A DNA stretch of 64,000 bases from Torreya grandis (lineage: Eukaryota; Streptophyta; Pinopsida; Cupressales; Taxaceae). Under the pieces are notes generated by a model that did not search any database, had not been told where the DNA came from, and worked only from the letters and a program-made list of their open reading frames with translations. The DNA lies in contig JARHVA010000349.1 in NCBI GenBank assembly GCA_037957365.1, positions 330,501 through 394,500 of the forward strand, given 5' to 3'. This document shows, piece after piece, positions 47,041-58,634 of the stretch; position 1 is the stretch's first letter, and each line of letters starts with the position of its first letter. The position numbers were made by a program, and so were the translations under genes.

Positions 47041-48429
47041 GCTCAAATCTGCACCCTCGATTTAAATGAAGAAGAGAACAGGATTGGGTTCTTTGACAAT
47101 ACTTTTTCAATTACTCTCCTCTCAAACCGGGTTCAGACTTCAACCAACATGAAAGAGTGGGTTTACTCTCCTCACTCATGGCTTTGCAACACCAAGGGGA
47201 ACCCCTATGAATGTGTCAGATGCTTATGTGCTAAATAACTTATGAATGCACCAAATTTGGAAAATTGGACAAAACCCAGTGTGTCTATATGCCTTATTTA
47301 TTTGTCACTAACATTCTAGACACTTGTCCATGTAATAATTCCCAGATCAGAACTTAACAGATGAATAAAGATCTCACAGTTTGCACTTCTTTTTACTCTA
47401 CCCAAGACATCTCACAGATTGGCTTATGTTAATAAACAACGATTTAGAATTGCAAATGTCTCTTGAAGCTCAAAGAGAATTCATCTTCAAAATTACTCTC
47501 ATTTACTCATATATATAACAACAATGAACACAATACAAACAATGGGACCACAATAGGAATTGAATAAACTCACAATTGACACAACTGAACCCACATTACA
47601 AAGAAAGGACATATTCTCTCGCACCTTCAGCCATACCATCTTTAGGGGTGTTCCCTACATATTATTCTCAAAACCCTACAAAGTATAACACATCAATACA
47701 CATTCAGAATAACCAGGTCTGAACATTAATAGAGTCCTACACATTAATAGAGTCTGAACATTAACCGTATTTTTACAATACGATCACCATCAGCACTCTC
47801 AATGCCCATTAATTGAATAAATTCAAATCTAAACATGTGAATGAAAGATTTATAAATTCAAAACATCACTTGGGCAACACACATGGTTCCTCATACACCC
47901 ATCACTTTGCCAATATGCATTGCATCAATTTTGAAGAACAAATTACAAATTTATCCAAGAGAGAAATTTCTTGAAACAAAAGAGCATTCAATGTTCATGC
48001 AAGATATTTCTCACCAAAAATCAGAACTCTCGTGACAGAAATAAAAGAGGATTAAAATGTTTGATCTAACGGCTTTGACCAATGCTTTACCTATTGGACC
48101 AACATATGACAGATTTACTCCCAACAAAAATGTAAGAAGTCCATGAAAGACATCAATGGAAGAGCTACACGTTCCTATACACACATTATGGCTGAAAATA
48201 AACATGACATACACTAAATTCTCCACTTTCATATTAGCTTCAAAATTATAGAGGAATCTCTCATACAATGACAATCAAAGAAATATCATTAGATTACTAA
48301 AATAGATCCAAAACCCATAGCAGCGTTTTTACAACTTTGTTGCGAGCTCTCATACACGTTAAGCTTGAGCTCCATGACACAATTCATAATCCTATGTAAT
48401 CTGTAATAAATTTCTGCCAACCTCTAATC
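47041..48429. other. No recognised feature
   Basis: AT-rich, no domain recognised. It might include an LTR beginning TGTTGGGGCTC at 47034, just after the gypsy protease, but no inverted end was found. Confidence 0.4.
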
Positions 48430-48437
48430 AGCTGCTC

Positions 48438-49562
48438 TCATGGCTGAATATTTCTCCATTGAAGAATCAACAAGTGGGATAATAGCTTCCATAAGTGGAC
48501 CACCCATGAGCAATGGAGAAATAAATGAGATAGGGTTTCTTCATCCTCCCAACATAGGATAAAACAAAAGGGACCATAAAAACCACGTCTCATCAAATTA
48601 TCCCCAATTAGAACTCTTCTTTTTAAAACCAGCCACACAAAAAAACTCACCTTGGGCCATAATGTCGGCTGCCAAAGCTTACTAAATATATCCTTAAGCG
48701 GATGAACTTGTATTTAGGTAATCATAGCCTGCAGAAACCATATAATCTCCTATAGCATTTCTTCCCCATGCCAATTCATCCAGCTTTGAGGATATTGAAA
48801 GAGGATGTGCCAAAATAAGAGTATTAATCTAAGATAGTTGTTCCACTTCCATTTGAACAGGTTATTCAAGAGTGGATCTCCAACACTTTCTTATTTCCCA
48901 AGAATGATTAGTGTCCTTACAATAATGATCCACCTTAATCCATGCCTTTTCATGCATCGCTTTCATTACAAGTTGTAACTCTAGGTACTGAGTAATGATT
49001 GGTAGGTGCCCATCCCATGCATTAGTCCATAAATTAGCATTTCTACCATCCTTAACAATCCATAACAAGTACTTTTCCCCTAACTTGAAAACAACAAGTA
49101 TAGGAGACCCCTTAAGGGGAAGGGATAACTAAACTGGGGATCGTTTTATGAATTTTTGGCTCTGATATTTACAGCCCATAGATCAGTTGGATTCTTTATC
49201 TATCTCCAATATAGTTTAGCTGCTAAAGCTTTGTGATGTTTAGAAGAAGAATGAAATCCCAATCCTCCATCCTTTTTAGATAGACAAAGTTTTTCCCACT
49301 TAACTTAAGACCACTTTCTCTTTTGCTACAGGCCACTACATAAGAACTTTTGGCGGAGAGAATCCAAGTGCTTCATAATCTTCCCTGGAGGATTCAAAAT
49401 AAAGGATACATAGATTGGCATGGCTTGAAGAACTGCTTTAACCAATACCATTCTTCCTCCTTTAGAAAACCATTTGCTTGTCCATTTCTGCAGTTTCAGT
49501 TCAGCTTTACTTGTAATCCACTGCCAATCTCTGATTTGTTTGGGTGCAATAGGCATGCCCAA
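48438..49562 (-). pseudogene. LINE copy B: post-RT region and zf-RVT domain
   Basis: 49326-49562 reads GMPIAPKQIRDWQWITSKAE, LQKWTSKWFSKGGRMVLVKAV and PIYVSFILNPP, the conserved stretch after the RT fold (K...W....LS.GGR..L...VL...P.Y). 48862-49068 reads WIVKDGRNANLWTNAWDG (the I.DG....W...W block). 48438-48650 reads KRRVLIGDNLMRRGF and CWEDEETLSHLFLHC (zf-RVT), nearly the same as in copy A. The three pieces are in different frames. In the family this region follows RT and binds nucleic acid. Confidence 0.85.
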
Positions 49563-49656
49563 CTATTTAAGAGACAGAGATCCCCGTTTGAAGCGAAGAA
49601 TTAAGAATCTAATCTTCTTGTCTACTAGAACAATGAAAGAATGTTATACTAAATAT

Positions 49657-50672
49657 ATCATGATCTATGTTGTTTGGATACGGGTACGGGTACGGGAACG
49701 GGTACGATTCGAGTACGCGGGTACATCATTTTTCAAAAACCTTGATTTGGATACGTCGTGGGTACGTCTCTATATATATATTTTTAAAATATATATATAT
49801 TTAAAAGAAATTTAAAATAAAAAATATTAAAAATAAAATTTAAATACTACCTAAAGATATAGTAAACTGTAAATTTAAAATAAAATATAAATTATAATAT
49901 TAAAAATGTAAAAACTAAATAGTATTCAGTTTAAATTTTTAATATTATATTTTATTTTATTTTTAATAGTTATATTATATTAAATGAAAAATTTAAAATT
50001 AATTAATTTGATCCTGCTTCGTTTCCACTTATTTCCCAACTCGAGCATCCGGAATTGTTTGCGGGCAAGGGGGGGAACAATATCTTTCCCGTCTTTTCAC
50101 TTGCTTTCCCGCAAGGGCATTCGAAGAACACCCTCCCCCCATAGTAGTTATAAGTTAAAATCCATGCCACGATTCTCGTAAGGATCCCATTATATTGATC
50201 AAGCTCATTTTTTCAAGTGCAAATCGCACTGAAAAGGCAACTCCGACAGCGATCCGAATGTCCACTCCTTGAACCATACACAAAGGTGTAAAACCGAACT
50301 AGCAAGGGGCGGCTAGATTCGATAGTTTCGGAGAACTCCAAGAACAATCAGAAAAAGCCAAAATACATTTAATCAAGTCTGTTATTGGGTGGGTGAGCTA
50401 GGATCCGGGCGTCGATAACCCTAACAATGGCCTGAGGCCAAAGCTCAGATTGAATCGAAAACACCCAATCATAAGCCCGCCACTATTCGCAGAGTTATAA
50501 GAGAGAGATCCGAACCAACCGACTGCAATATGGAAATTCGAGGCAAAAATGGGGACGTTTCCGGCACGCCGGCGAGCGCCTCCGGGCATCCCCGGGACGT
50601 CCCCGTACCAGAGGCGCCTCCGAACAAGAGGCGTCGGGCCGGGGGGCGTACCCCTGCAACACAGATCATGAT
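49657..50672. mobile_element. hAT-like non-autonomous element with 8-bp TSD (1.0 kb)
   Basis: ATCATGAT flanks it at 49657-49664 and 50665-50672. Ends: left CTATGTTGTTTGGATACGGG, right (inverted) CTGTGTTGCAGGGGTACGCC. Left subterminal repeats of CGGGTACGGG (49680-49725) and a right part of exceptionally high GC (50535-50660: CGGCACGCCGGCGAGCGCC, CCCCGGGACGTCCCC) bracket an AT-rich middle. It interrupts the LINE exactly between VINHD (right) and RFKRGSLSLK (left) of the RT region. There is no transposase. ORFs over the GC-rich end are taken to be compositional. Confidence 0.85.
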
Positions 50673-51600
50673 TAATCACCTGACCCGTTGCCTTAGAAAA
50701 TATCTTAAGAAATTTCTACAGCGATTGAGCTTCCAAGCAAGTGGCTTTCCCTAGAAGCGTCAAGTCATCCACAAATTGTAAATGAGTAAGAGGATGAACA
50801 CCTTTAGCCAGTTTTATTCCATTGATCTTATGGTGTCTACAAGGTCTAGATATCAATCTTCCTAGACATTCTGCCAAAATAATGAATAAAAAAGGGGATA
50901 AAGGATCTCCTTGGCATATTCCTCTTGAAGGCAAGAAAAGTTGTGAAGGAGTTCCATTAACCAAAACAGAAAAAATACTGAAGATAAACATGCTCTTAGC
51001 CAATCAATCCATTCTCTTGAGAAACCAAACTGACCCAAAACTTGGCATAGAAAATCCCAGTCAACTTGATCATAAGCTTTGGATAAATCAAGCCTGATAA
51101 ACATCGAAGGAGATTTTTGAACATCCATAGAACGTAACGCTTCTGGGCCGGAGCAATTTCATCATGAATTTGACATCATGGAATGAATCCTCCCTGTTCA
51201 AGAGATATAATCTTACCAAGAAGAGGTTTCAACCTTTCTGCCATGACTTTAGTGATTATTTTGTAAAGAACATTACATAGAGCTATAGGTTTGAAACCTT
51301 AAACATCGTCAATTTCACCAGCTTTAGGAATAAGAGCTATAAAGGTCTTATTGATTTTCTTCAACAAAGTTTTTTTTGTCCTTGCCTCTTCCACTACCTT
51401 GAGAAGATCCTCCTTGATGATGTCCCAAAATGTTTGATAGAATTCGATGGGGAAACCATCCGGTCCCAAAGTTTTGCCTTTTTTCAATCCAAACACTACT
51501 TGCTGCAATTCATTTTCCATGACTGGATTAGTAAGTTTCTCACTATCTTGATCCGTGATAAGGCGTGGTACAATCTGTAGCACTGTTTGTTGCTCTGATC
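50673..51600 (-). pseudogene. LINE copy B: reverse transcriptase
   Basis: 51299-51583 reads GLKKGKTLGPDGFPIEFYQ and FIALIPKAG, the first RT blocks. After a gap with GFKPIALCNVLYKII comes 50862-51128 (SMFIRLDLSKAYDQVDWDFL, the DLSKAYD block), then 50716-51003 (GICQGDPLSPFLFIILAE and LQFVDDLTLLG, the catalytic FVDD). It ends ATGQVINHD at the hAT-like insertion. Stops (for example in QGGFIP*) and shifts disable it. The enzyme would copy LINE RNA at a nicked target. Confidence 0.9.
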
Positions 51601-51607
51601 TATCTAG

Positions 51608-52860
51608 CTATTGAGCAGTGAAAAACTGTTGGAAAAATTGTTCTGCAATTTGTTGCATGCCTTTCAAGGAATACTCTTTTGTCCCATCATCCTTAGCAGG
51701 GGAACCTATGTGATTATGAGCTCGTCTAGTCAGCAATGATTTACGAAAGAAGGCAGAATTTTTATCACCTTCATTTAACTGTTGTACCCTAGATTTTTGC
51801 CACCTCATAATTTCTTCTTTTATCTCCCACTCATGGAGGTTGCTTTTCAAATGAAGCTCCTTTCGCAAAATATCATCATTACATCCAAAAATTCTTAGAA
51901 GAGTATTCAGCTCTTCTAGCTTCTCTAGTATTTGTTTCATTTTTTCCCTAATGTCTCCAAACTCCGTCCAATTCCATTTTTTAATTTAACTTTCAGGTAT
52001 TGTAATCGTTTAGCAAAGGAAAACATTTGTGTCCCATGCTTGGGCTTTCCTTCCAACCACCACTATTTTATCAGTTGACCAATAGTTTCATGCCAAAGCC
52101 ACATCAATTGAAATCTGAAAGGTGCATGAGACGGGGCAGATTTTCCGATCTCCAAACATAGTGGCCAATGGTCAGCGCCAGGATTGTTTAGAATGCAAGC
52201 TTTAGGAATATATTCCCTCCGCCACCAATCTTCAGATATTAAAAATCTGTCCAATCATTCCACGATACAGTCTGATCCTTGTCTTCTATTAGACGTCATT
52301 ATCCCATTATCAGTCAAAACATCTACCAACTATAAAAACTGTAATAATCTAGCCATATTGGCTGAGTTGGCATCCAGTTGTGAGATTCCTCCCTGTTTTT
52401 TCTGTAAGTTAAGAATGGTATTGAAATCTCCTCCAAGGATAATTGGGACATTGGGATAAGAGTATATCAAAGCCTCTATATACTACCATTGAGCCATCTT
52501 TTCTTCCAGTATAGTGGGAGCGTAGATATTTATAAGTAAAAATTGATGGGCATCCACCATAGAGTACACATGCATCAATAAAACACCTCTATTACTACAA
52601 GAACTTAGCATAGTAATCAGATTCGGGTCCCAAATACTCGAAACTCCTTCGGATGCTCCTCGAGAACCAAGAGATAGACTCTAGGCCTTGGGCCATATTC
52701 TTTCCGCTATGACCATCGTAAGCTCAACCAAGGCTTTAGTTTCTTGAAGAAATACCATAAGAGGATAATGAGTTTGAGTCATTTTTATTTCCATTATTTT
52801 AGAAGGGCTGCCTTTCAGCCCTCTTATCTTCCATGTAATCACCTTCATTGTGAGGGTTGA
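51608..52860 (-). pseudogene. LINE copy B: APE endonuclease and linker
   Basis: The minus strand from 52850 down reads MKVITWKIRGLKG (start of the EEP/APE fold, normally W N.RGL), then FLQETKAL, IILGGDFNTIL (the GDFN catalytic block), and 52063-52254 reads LDRFLISEDWW and NPGADHWPLCLEI (the SDH.P. block). 51608-51940 holds the following helical linker (WQKSRVQQLNEGDKNSAFF, the usual R....W...GD.NT.FF block before RT). Several stops occur. The enzyme would nick the target DNA. Confidence 0.87.
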
Positions 52861-53123
52861 TTGAATAATTGGGACAAGTCTCTTACTATCCCTGCTTGAC
52901 TTAATTTATGTCCTTTCTGAAGATGGTTATGATTTGACCTGCAACCACCCATATTGTTGGTGTCCATTTTCAATTTTTATTTTTTCCCTGAGCCATTCCT
53001 ATGGGCTGATCTGATTGCTGATCCTCTATATGATTAGCCATTAATAACAATGGTTGTTCCTTTTTTTTCATCCCCAAAAGCCTACTGATTCTGATTTTCA
53101 AATTGTTCTTGAAACTCTATTTT

Positions 53124-53990
53124 TCAATGATAGATTTTCATTGCAGCCTTAGTTTCCTCCTGCTTTTGTGGTGCTTGATACACTGTAAGTTGATTAGGTG
53201 ATTCCTCCATCTGTATCTTTGGAATCTGAGATTCCATTAGATCCCCGTTTTCTTTATCCTCATTATCCAGCTGAAGGCTAGCAAATCTATTAGTATTCCT
53301 GACATTTTGATTCACCTTAACATTTTTCCTTGTCGTTTTCTTTTTCTTTGGTGTGACATAATCATCCTGATGTTGTTGTTCCGTTGGAGCCTCTGTAATT
53401 TTAATCAAGCAATCTTTAAGTAAATGACCATATTCATGACAAATACAGCATCTAAACGGTATATTCTCATAATCCAACACTGGTCCCAATGAACATCCTC
53501 GACTGCTAGAGAATTTTTTGTTGGCAATGGTTTATTAAGGTCTAGCAAGACACAGATGCGGACATAGATCATTTGCTCAAGCTATAATGTTGAATCAGTT
53601 GTCATCATGAAAGTATCTAGTGTGTTACCGATTGCAATGAAAACATTCTTATTCCAATATTCCGCAGGGAGTCTAAACAAGCAAACCCAGACCGGGGCAA
53701 CAGAAAGAAGTTCATCTGCCTTGAACCTAGGATGCAAGGGTTTCATAAAAAGTCCCACTCAACCAAAATACCATGGCCCACCCTAAAAAATATATTCTCT
53801 ATCATCTACTGATGCAAAAAAAATCAGAAAATGCCCATTACGGTAAACAAAAATCAAGAACTCATCTTTGGTGTTCTAGAATTTCCTCGTCTATTCTTTC
53901 AAAGCTGCCAAGGTAGGACGAAAACCCAGAAATCGAATAATCACTCAGATCATCAATCTTTTGTAATGTCCACTTTTTGGATAATTTAAT
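53124..53990 (-). pseudogene. LINE copy B: ORF1 (DUF4283 + CCHC knuckle)
   Basis: The minus strand near 53530-53770 reads FMKPLHPRFKADELLSVAP, VWVCLFRLPAEYWNK and MIYVRICVLLDL, the DUF4283 pattern (W....VWVR...LP...W.......IG..G). 53124-53489 continues with FRCCICHEYGHLLKDC, a CCHC knuckle (C-x2-C-x4-H-x4-C), then a Lys-rich region (TPKKKKTTRKN). It encodes the RNA-binding ORF1 protein of plant L1 elements. A stop lies between the two domains (TDSTL*LEQ). Confidence 0.85.
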
Positions 53991-54689
53991 GAATTCCGGT
54001 ATTTACTATGATTCCTTTTCTATACTGGATATCAAACAAAAACTAAAACATCTCGCATGCAATATTGATACTGAAAACCCAATTGAAACTTCATTGATTC
54101 CCTTGTTGTATTGAGATGAAACTGTTGACAATTCTTCCATAGGGCAGATTGTCTCTTGCCGCTCAAAAAATTCACATCTCCATCCAAGGGAAGAAAGAAA
54201 TCATTAAGAAGGTTGTTTTTCTTTGGTAAGGGGCCTTTGCTGCAACAGGGAGATTCCGAAGGGATGGTTCATCAAAAGGCTTTTACTTCGGAAAAGAGCC
54301 TTCGAAAAAGTGCTAAGAAGAAAAGTCCGCAAGGCAAAAGACAAAGGAAGTAATTCCTTCAGACCTTTTGTCGAAAGGAATACTTCGGAGAAATTATAAA
54401 GAGAACACCCGCAGGCCAAATAGGGAGAATCCAAAAGTCCACCCAAATAAGCAAAGAAAAGCCAAGGTACCCTTCGAAAGGGTCATTTGCAACAATCTCG
54501 AACGGCACCTACCCTTCCGGAAGGTATAGAGAACGAATTCGGGACCTTTGCGAAAAGTCCGAGTGCCCTACAATTTTTCCGAAAATGGCACAACAAAGAG
54601 CCACTAGCCCTTGCGAAGGACACTTGGTCGGCGAGAGGACCGTGGTGACTTTTCTGAAGGGCACATTTCGAAGAGCAAAAGCAAAGGAA

Positions 54690-55130
54690 GATATCCTTCG
54701 GACTTTTTGTCTAAAGGAATTCTTTCGGACAAAAAGTCCGAAGGAATTCGGGAGAAACAGAAAGAGGCCCATGGAAAAGCCGACGACAAAAAATCCGAAG
54801 GCTTCGGAAAAGTTGGAAGGCAAAGGCAGGGAATGAATTCCTTTGGATTTTTGTCCGAAGGAATTCCTTCGGACAAAAAGTCCGAAGAAATTCGGAAGAT
54901 AAGAAAGTCTGCAGAAAAACAAGTGAAGGCAAAGCAAAAGAGACCTTCGGACTTTTGTCCTAAGGAATTCCTTCAGACAAAAAGTCCAAATAAATTCAGA
55001 GAAAGGGCTGCGGAAAAAACCCGAAGAAATGCAAAGGTTGTAAAGCTGAGAGAAAGAAAACCCAACGATGAAAAGGAGCCCAAGAAAAGGTCCGAAGAAA
55101 TTCCTTCGGACTTTTTGTCCGAAGGAATAC
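54690..55130. repeat. Clustered CCTTCGGAC palindromes
   Basis: Four large copies of an about 50-bp structure, CCTTCGGACTTTTTGTCC.. joined by GGAATTCC to its inverse: 54695-54744, 54840-54889, 54944-54990 and 55091-55127 (partial). Each half is itself a small hairpin (CCTTCGGAC-TTTTT-GTCCGAAGG). Smaller pieces (TTCGGA, CCGAAG) are scattered over 54230-55130. Confidence 0.9.
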
Positions 55131-55803
55131 TTCGTAGAATAAGGCCAGAATTCCAAAAGAAAAGGCCAAATGGAAGAAAATATAGATTAATACATCCAAA
55201 TATAGAATCCCGCCAGAAATAGACAAGAACAGGCAGACCAGAATAGGGTAAAATACATGCAAGCAAGGGCTATCTTCGAACGTCGTCCAAAGCTTCAGTT
55301 GATTGGTTATTAAACTCCTGCTCGTCTCCGGATCAACTCATACATCCGAGGGTCCAACTTAGCGTCAACCGGAGTTCTGAATTCGAATGACGAGTTGACT
55401 CTTTCAGATTTAGAGTTGACTAATTGTTAAACGCCGCATCCACTAGGAGCTTTCCATCCGAGGGAGAATGATCTCTTCGACCAACTCAGCTTGCCAAACA
55501 GTCAACTCAGCGAATCCCTTCGTCCAACTCAGCTTATCAAACGGCCAACTCAGCCTTTCCAATGTTCCAATTCGGCATCAAGCAGCTCACGTAGAGTTCT
55601 AAAATTAACATTGGCATGGATTTCCATGCAAAGAGAGGTGGGCGGTTCATAACAAAGACAAGTTCACTTCCTCAAGCGCAAGAAGCTTCATGCAAAGACA
55701 AAAGAAAACATATTTTATTGAAAGGCCATGTAAGCCTTGAGTTAACCGAAGTGAATCCTTCTCTTCAAATTTTGAACGCCAATCTTTGGCCTCTTGTAAT
55801 TTT

Positions 55804-55814
55804 CTATAAAATGG
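55804..55814 (+). promoter_or_regulatory. Candidate TATA box of the LTR
   Basis: CTATAAAATGG; transcription would begin about 30 bases downstream, near 55835-55845, in the sense of the plus strand. Confidence 0.45.
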
Positions 55815-56290
55815 CTTTCAGCTTTAATTAAAAAAGAATCCAATCTCTCTCTTGGTTAGACCAGACTCTGCCATTGGTGAGTTGTGTAACCTCTTCGATC
55901 AATGGAAGGACTGTACTTTCAGATTTCAAGCGTTGGCATAGTGTATATTTCATTCAGCAAATTGCATAAGTGGTAGATTTCTCTCCCTTCCCAAATTCTG
56001 GTTCATACTTAGTTGCTAGATTATCCTTATGCAGGTCATGTTAAAGTGTTCTTTATGTCTTTTGCTAAAGCTGTAAGTGGATGTTAGGTGGCTACAAAGT
56101 CTCTTGTATCGGACCTCTCTCCATCGTTTTCCCTCAAGTTTTGGTCACTGGATCAAACCTCTTCATGAAATATTTATGCATAAGTGGTTGATTGAAATCT
56201 AAGGTCTTCCTTTTCCCTTGTTCGTTCAATGTTCAAGGTTCCAAGTTGAGAGGATCAAGCTTTTGGTGTATCACCCCCTTTTTAGTAGGA

Positions 56291-57344
56291 TTTCCCCTTT
56301 AAGTTTCCTTCTCCCTTTTCCACGGTAGTCCGCAGCATAGAGTAGAGATCTTCATTGATACATCATACAGGAACCAGCCTTCTTTGGAGGTTCTTCTCAC
56401 CGTTGAGGCATCCACCCTCGTGAGAAGATCCCATTGTTTCAGCCGGATAGAGGAATGACCATTTCGTGCACGTCTTCGAATCAGGGCGCAGCTCCAGGTT
56501 GACAATAGAAACCATACAAATATTGGTAATGAAGAAACAAGATAATAAATGGCACATGCAATACTGGAATTGAAACCCACTTAAGCCTTTATTTAATTGA
56601 CTGAATACATATAATTCTGATGAGATTGTAAACTGGATAACAGTTGTAAACGACAAACCCTTGTTACAGCTCATAAGGAGAACACAACTTACAGCAGTAA
56701 CGGGGCTGCAAGTAGCATGGCAAGAGCAAACTCAGCAATTATGAGACTCAGCAATAAGTGCTCGTATACAGCAGTAATTCACAACAGCCTTCCACCATAG
56801 AATGGACACCTATCGCTGAATCAAACCCTCACTATTGATATAAACCCTCAAATGCATTAAACAGTAGATCTAGCATGTAGATGATCAATTCCAACCAATG
56901 TGCTTGTTGATTTGTGCATGGACAGCAGTATCAAACCCTAGAGCGACTATAGATCTCTAGTATGCTTGAAAACCCTCCAACAAAGATGATACGGCAGCAA
57001 ATATGGGCAGCGGCAATGACATACAATGGCAATGGCACTAAGAGGAATGGTGGCGGTGTATGGTGGTGATGTATGACAGCAACAAACCCTGAATAAAGTC
57101 TGATTTTTATAGTAACAACAGAAAATAATGATTATCCTCAATTTGGCACTCCAAACTATGAATATTGATGATGAACAGTAGCAACATATGATGATAAATT
57201 CTGAAAATCAGCAATAACAATGATTTGCTTGCAAGTAAAATTCAATCCAATCCTCTACAAGCTGAAATCTTCAATAATTTATCGTAGTGACATTGTAGCG
57301 ATACAATAGCAAGCTGAAAATGACTTCAATTCTTTGAGCACAAA
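56291..57344. other. No recognised feature
   Basis: Minus-strand ORFs at 56299-56674 resemble nothing I can name. The 56930-57130 part has many CA/GGCAGCGG motifs. It ends at the LTR start at 57345. Confidence 0.4.
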
Positions 57345-57769
57345 TGTGATCCCTAGGTGGAATCACCTCTTATGGACAAGAGGGTTTTCGTCCTCCAATC
57401 CAACCTTGGAAACCAAGAGGGTTTTCGTCCTCCAAGATCTCTGAACAGCCGAGGGTTTTTGTCCTCAAATGGAATGATTGAACACAAAGTTCAAACTCAA
57501 AGATGAATAATGAATAATGAATCCAAATGAGAGAGAACTCTCAATATAAAGACTCAATTGTCACTTTTAAGGTTAGGGTTACACTTTTAGATTTTACTCT
57601 TTTCTTTTATTTTCACCTTTTCACTTTTCTCACCCTTTTATTTTATTTTAAATAATAATAAAGTGATAATAAGCTGTCACTTTATAATAAAATAAAAAAT
57701 AAGTCATTTAGACAACTTAAAATATTAACTTTAATATCTTTATACTCTATTTGAAAAGGGATCATGACA
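57345..57769 (-). repeat. 3' LTR of a chromovirus-lineage element with chimeric cargo
   Basis: 425 bp, left end TGTGATCCCTAGG, right end GGGATCATGACA (minus-strand start TGTCATGATCCC). Three GAGGGTTTTCGTCCTC-type stems at about 57379, 57416 and 57451, as in the LTRs at 22583/27914 and 62378. The other LTR of this element is not in the window. Confidence 0.78.
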
Positions 57770-57815
57770 GTCTGCCCTTCCCAAAGATTGCTCATCCTCA
57801 AGCAATTGCAATCTC
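57770..57815 (-). promoter_or_regulatory. Polypurine tract and chromovirus pol-tail remnant
   Basis: The minus strand reads LQLLEDEQ followed by TTTGGGAAGGGCAGAC and then the LTR. The same LLED(K/E)Q and purine tract precede the LTRs at 23191 and 62931. This is direct evidence that the element's 3' end descends from the chromovirus lineage although gag-pol domains are missing. Confidence 0.8.
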
Positions 57816-58026
57816 AACTACTTTGACTCTTTGCAACTAACCATCTCTGTAATACTTGGACCCCAATTCATTTTTAGGGATTTACAATTCTAAATCTGAT
57901 TTTCTACGTCCCACTTAACAATATTATTCTTAGGACAGTAACCAAACTTATTTGTGTTAGTACTGCAGTACGAAATATATGGCTTTCTTGTTCAGCAACA
58001 GAAATTCTGCCCTGTAACTCTACAAT

Positions 58027-58275
58027 TTATGCTTTGACATATCCATAATATTGTAAAGTTATTTCATGTTCATCTTGCAATATCAACCTTGCATTTTCAG
58101 AACTTGCTAAAGAGAATTGCAAATTATTTGTTTCTTCTTCTAGGTCTAATTCTCTCTCTTCAGTAGCGTGTAATTGTATTTCTCTTTCCAATTTTGCCAC
58201 TGAAATATCCCCAACCAGGGGAAATTGTACCAAACTTGTAAAATTCTGATTTTTAACTCGTGGGCATTTTGTCAA
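58027..58275 (-). pseudogene. Coiled-coil coding fragment (3' part)
   Basis: 82 codons: VGDISVAKLEREIQLHATEE, then ELDLEEETNNLQFSLASSEN and ARLILQDEHEITLQ. Charged and leucine residues alternate in heptad fashion. After its stop the frame continues with IVELQGRISVAEQESH, the same style, so the stop is probably a mutation. It lies downstream, in the minus-strand sense, of the larger coiled-coil segment at 59461-60114 and upstream of the polypurine tract. I do not recognise the source protein; it is likely part of the same cargo. Confidence 0.5.
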
Positions 58276-58634
58276 ACAGTGGTATGCAATCTATGATGAA
58301 GGAATTCTGATTTCAATCACTTAAACAGCCACAATTATATTATTGATCAAGGGCATATTTACTAATATATGTCATGCATAAAACAAGTCATTGACATTTT
58401 TACAAACACTTTGTATGCATCCATTGTCTTGTTGAATATATTCATCATTAAACCATGCCAGAATGATATATATATTTGCTGTCTCAGAAAATTAGAAGTA
58501 TAGGAATGAAAAATACTAGTTTCTGACCTCCAAGACAAAATCAAACGCACTTAGCAATGAAGGCTAATCTGACGTAGAAGGATGAACAGCTGCTTGAGTG
58601 GCAGATATAGCTCGGGAACAGCGCCTTATAGATC

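Larger units (their letters stand above)
48430..54000 (-). mobile_element. L1-type LINE, copy B, nearly complete but inactive
   Basis: Minus strand, from 5' (right) to 3' (left): ORF1 with DUF4283 and a zinc knuckle (53124-53990), APE endonuclease (52060-52860), RT (50716-51600) and zf-RVT (48438-48650). A hAT-like element (49665-50664) splits the RT region. Copy A at 17.7-19.0 kb belongs to the same family. The RNase H and A-tail seen in copy A were not found left of 48430, so the 3' end has been lost. Many stops and frameshifts are present. Confidence 0.88.
54123..56290 (+). repeat. Probable long LTR with palindrome-packed U3
   Basis: It starts TGTTGACAATTC at 54123. A TATA box (CTATAAAATGG, 55804-55814) is placed as for an LTR promoter, with the U3-like part to the left and R/U5-like part to the right. 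Left of it are the CCTTCGGAC palindromes (54690-55130), then repeats of CAACTCAGC/CAACTCGGC-like motifs (55480-55600). The right limit is set near GGTGTATCACCCCC (56266-56279) but is uncertain, as no primer-binding site was identified. Opposed ORFs of 203 (plus) and 215 (minus) codons over the palindromes mirror each other and are not taken as genes. Confidence 0.4.

Noticed and set aside
50398..50754. Arg/Gly/Pro-rich ORFs in the 50.4-50.75 kb GC-rich part
   Set aside because: They lie in the GC-rich arm of a transposable element and cross its border; openness follows from low stop-codon frequency at high GC.
54509..55222. Long opposed ORFs (203 and 215 codons) as repeat-protein genes
   Set aside because: They mirror each other over a palindromic DNA repeat, have no recognisable domain, and lie in a probable LTR.
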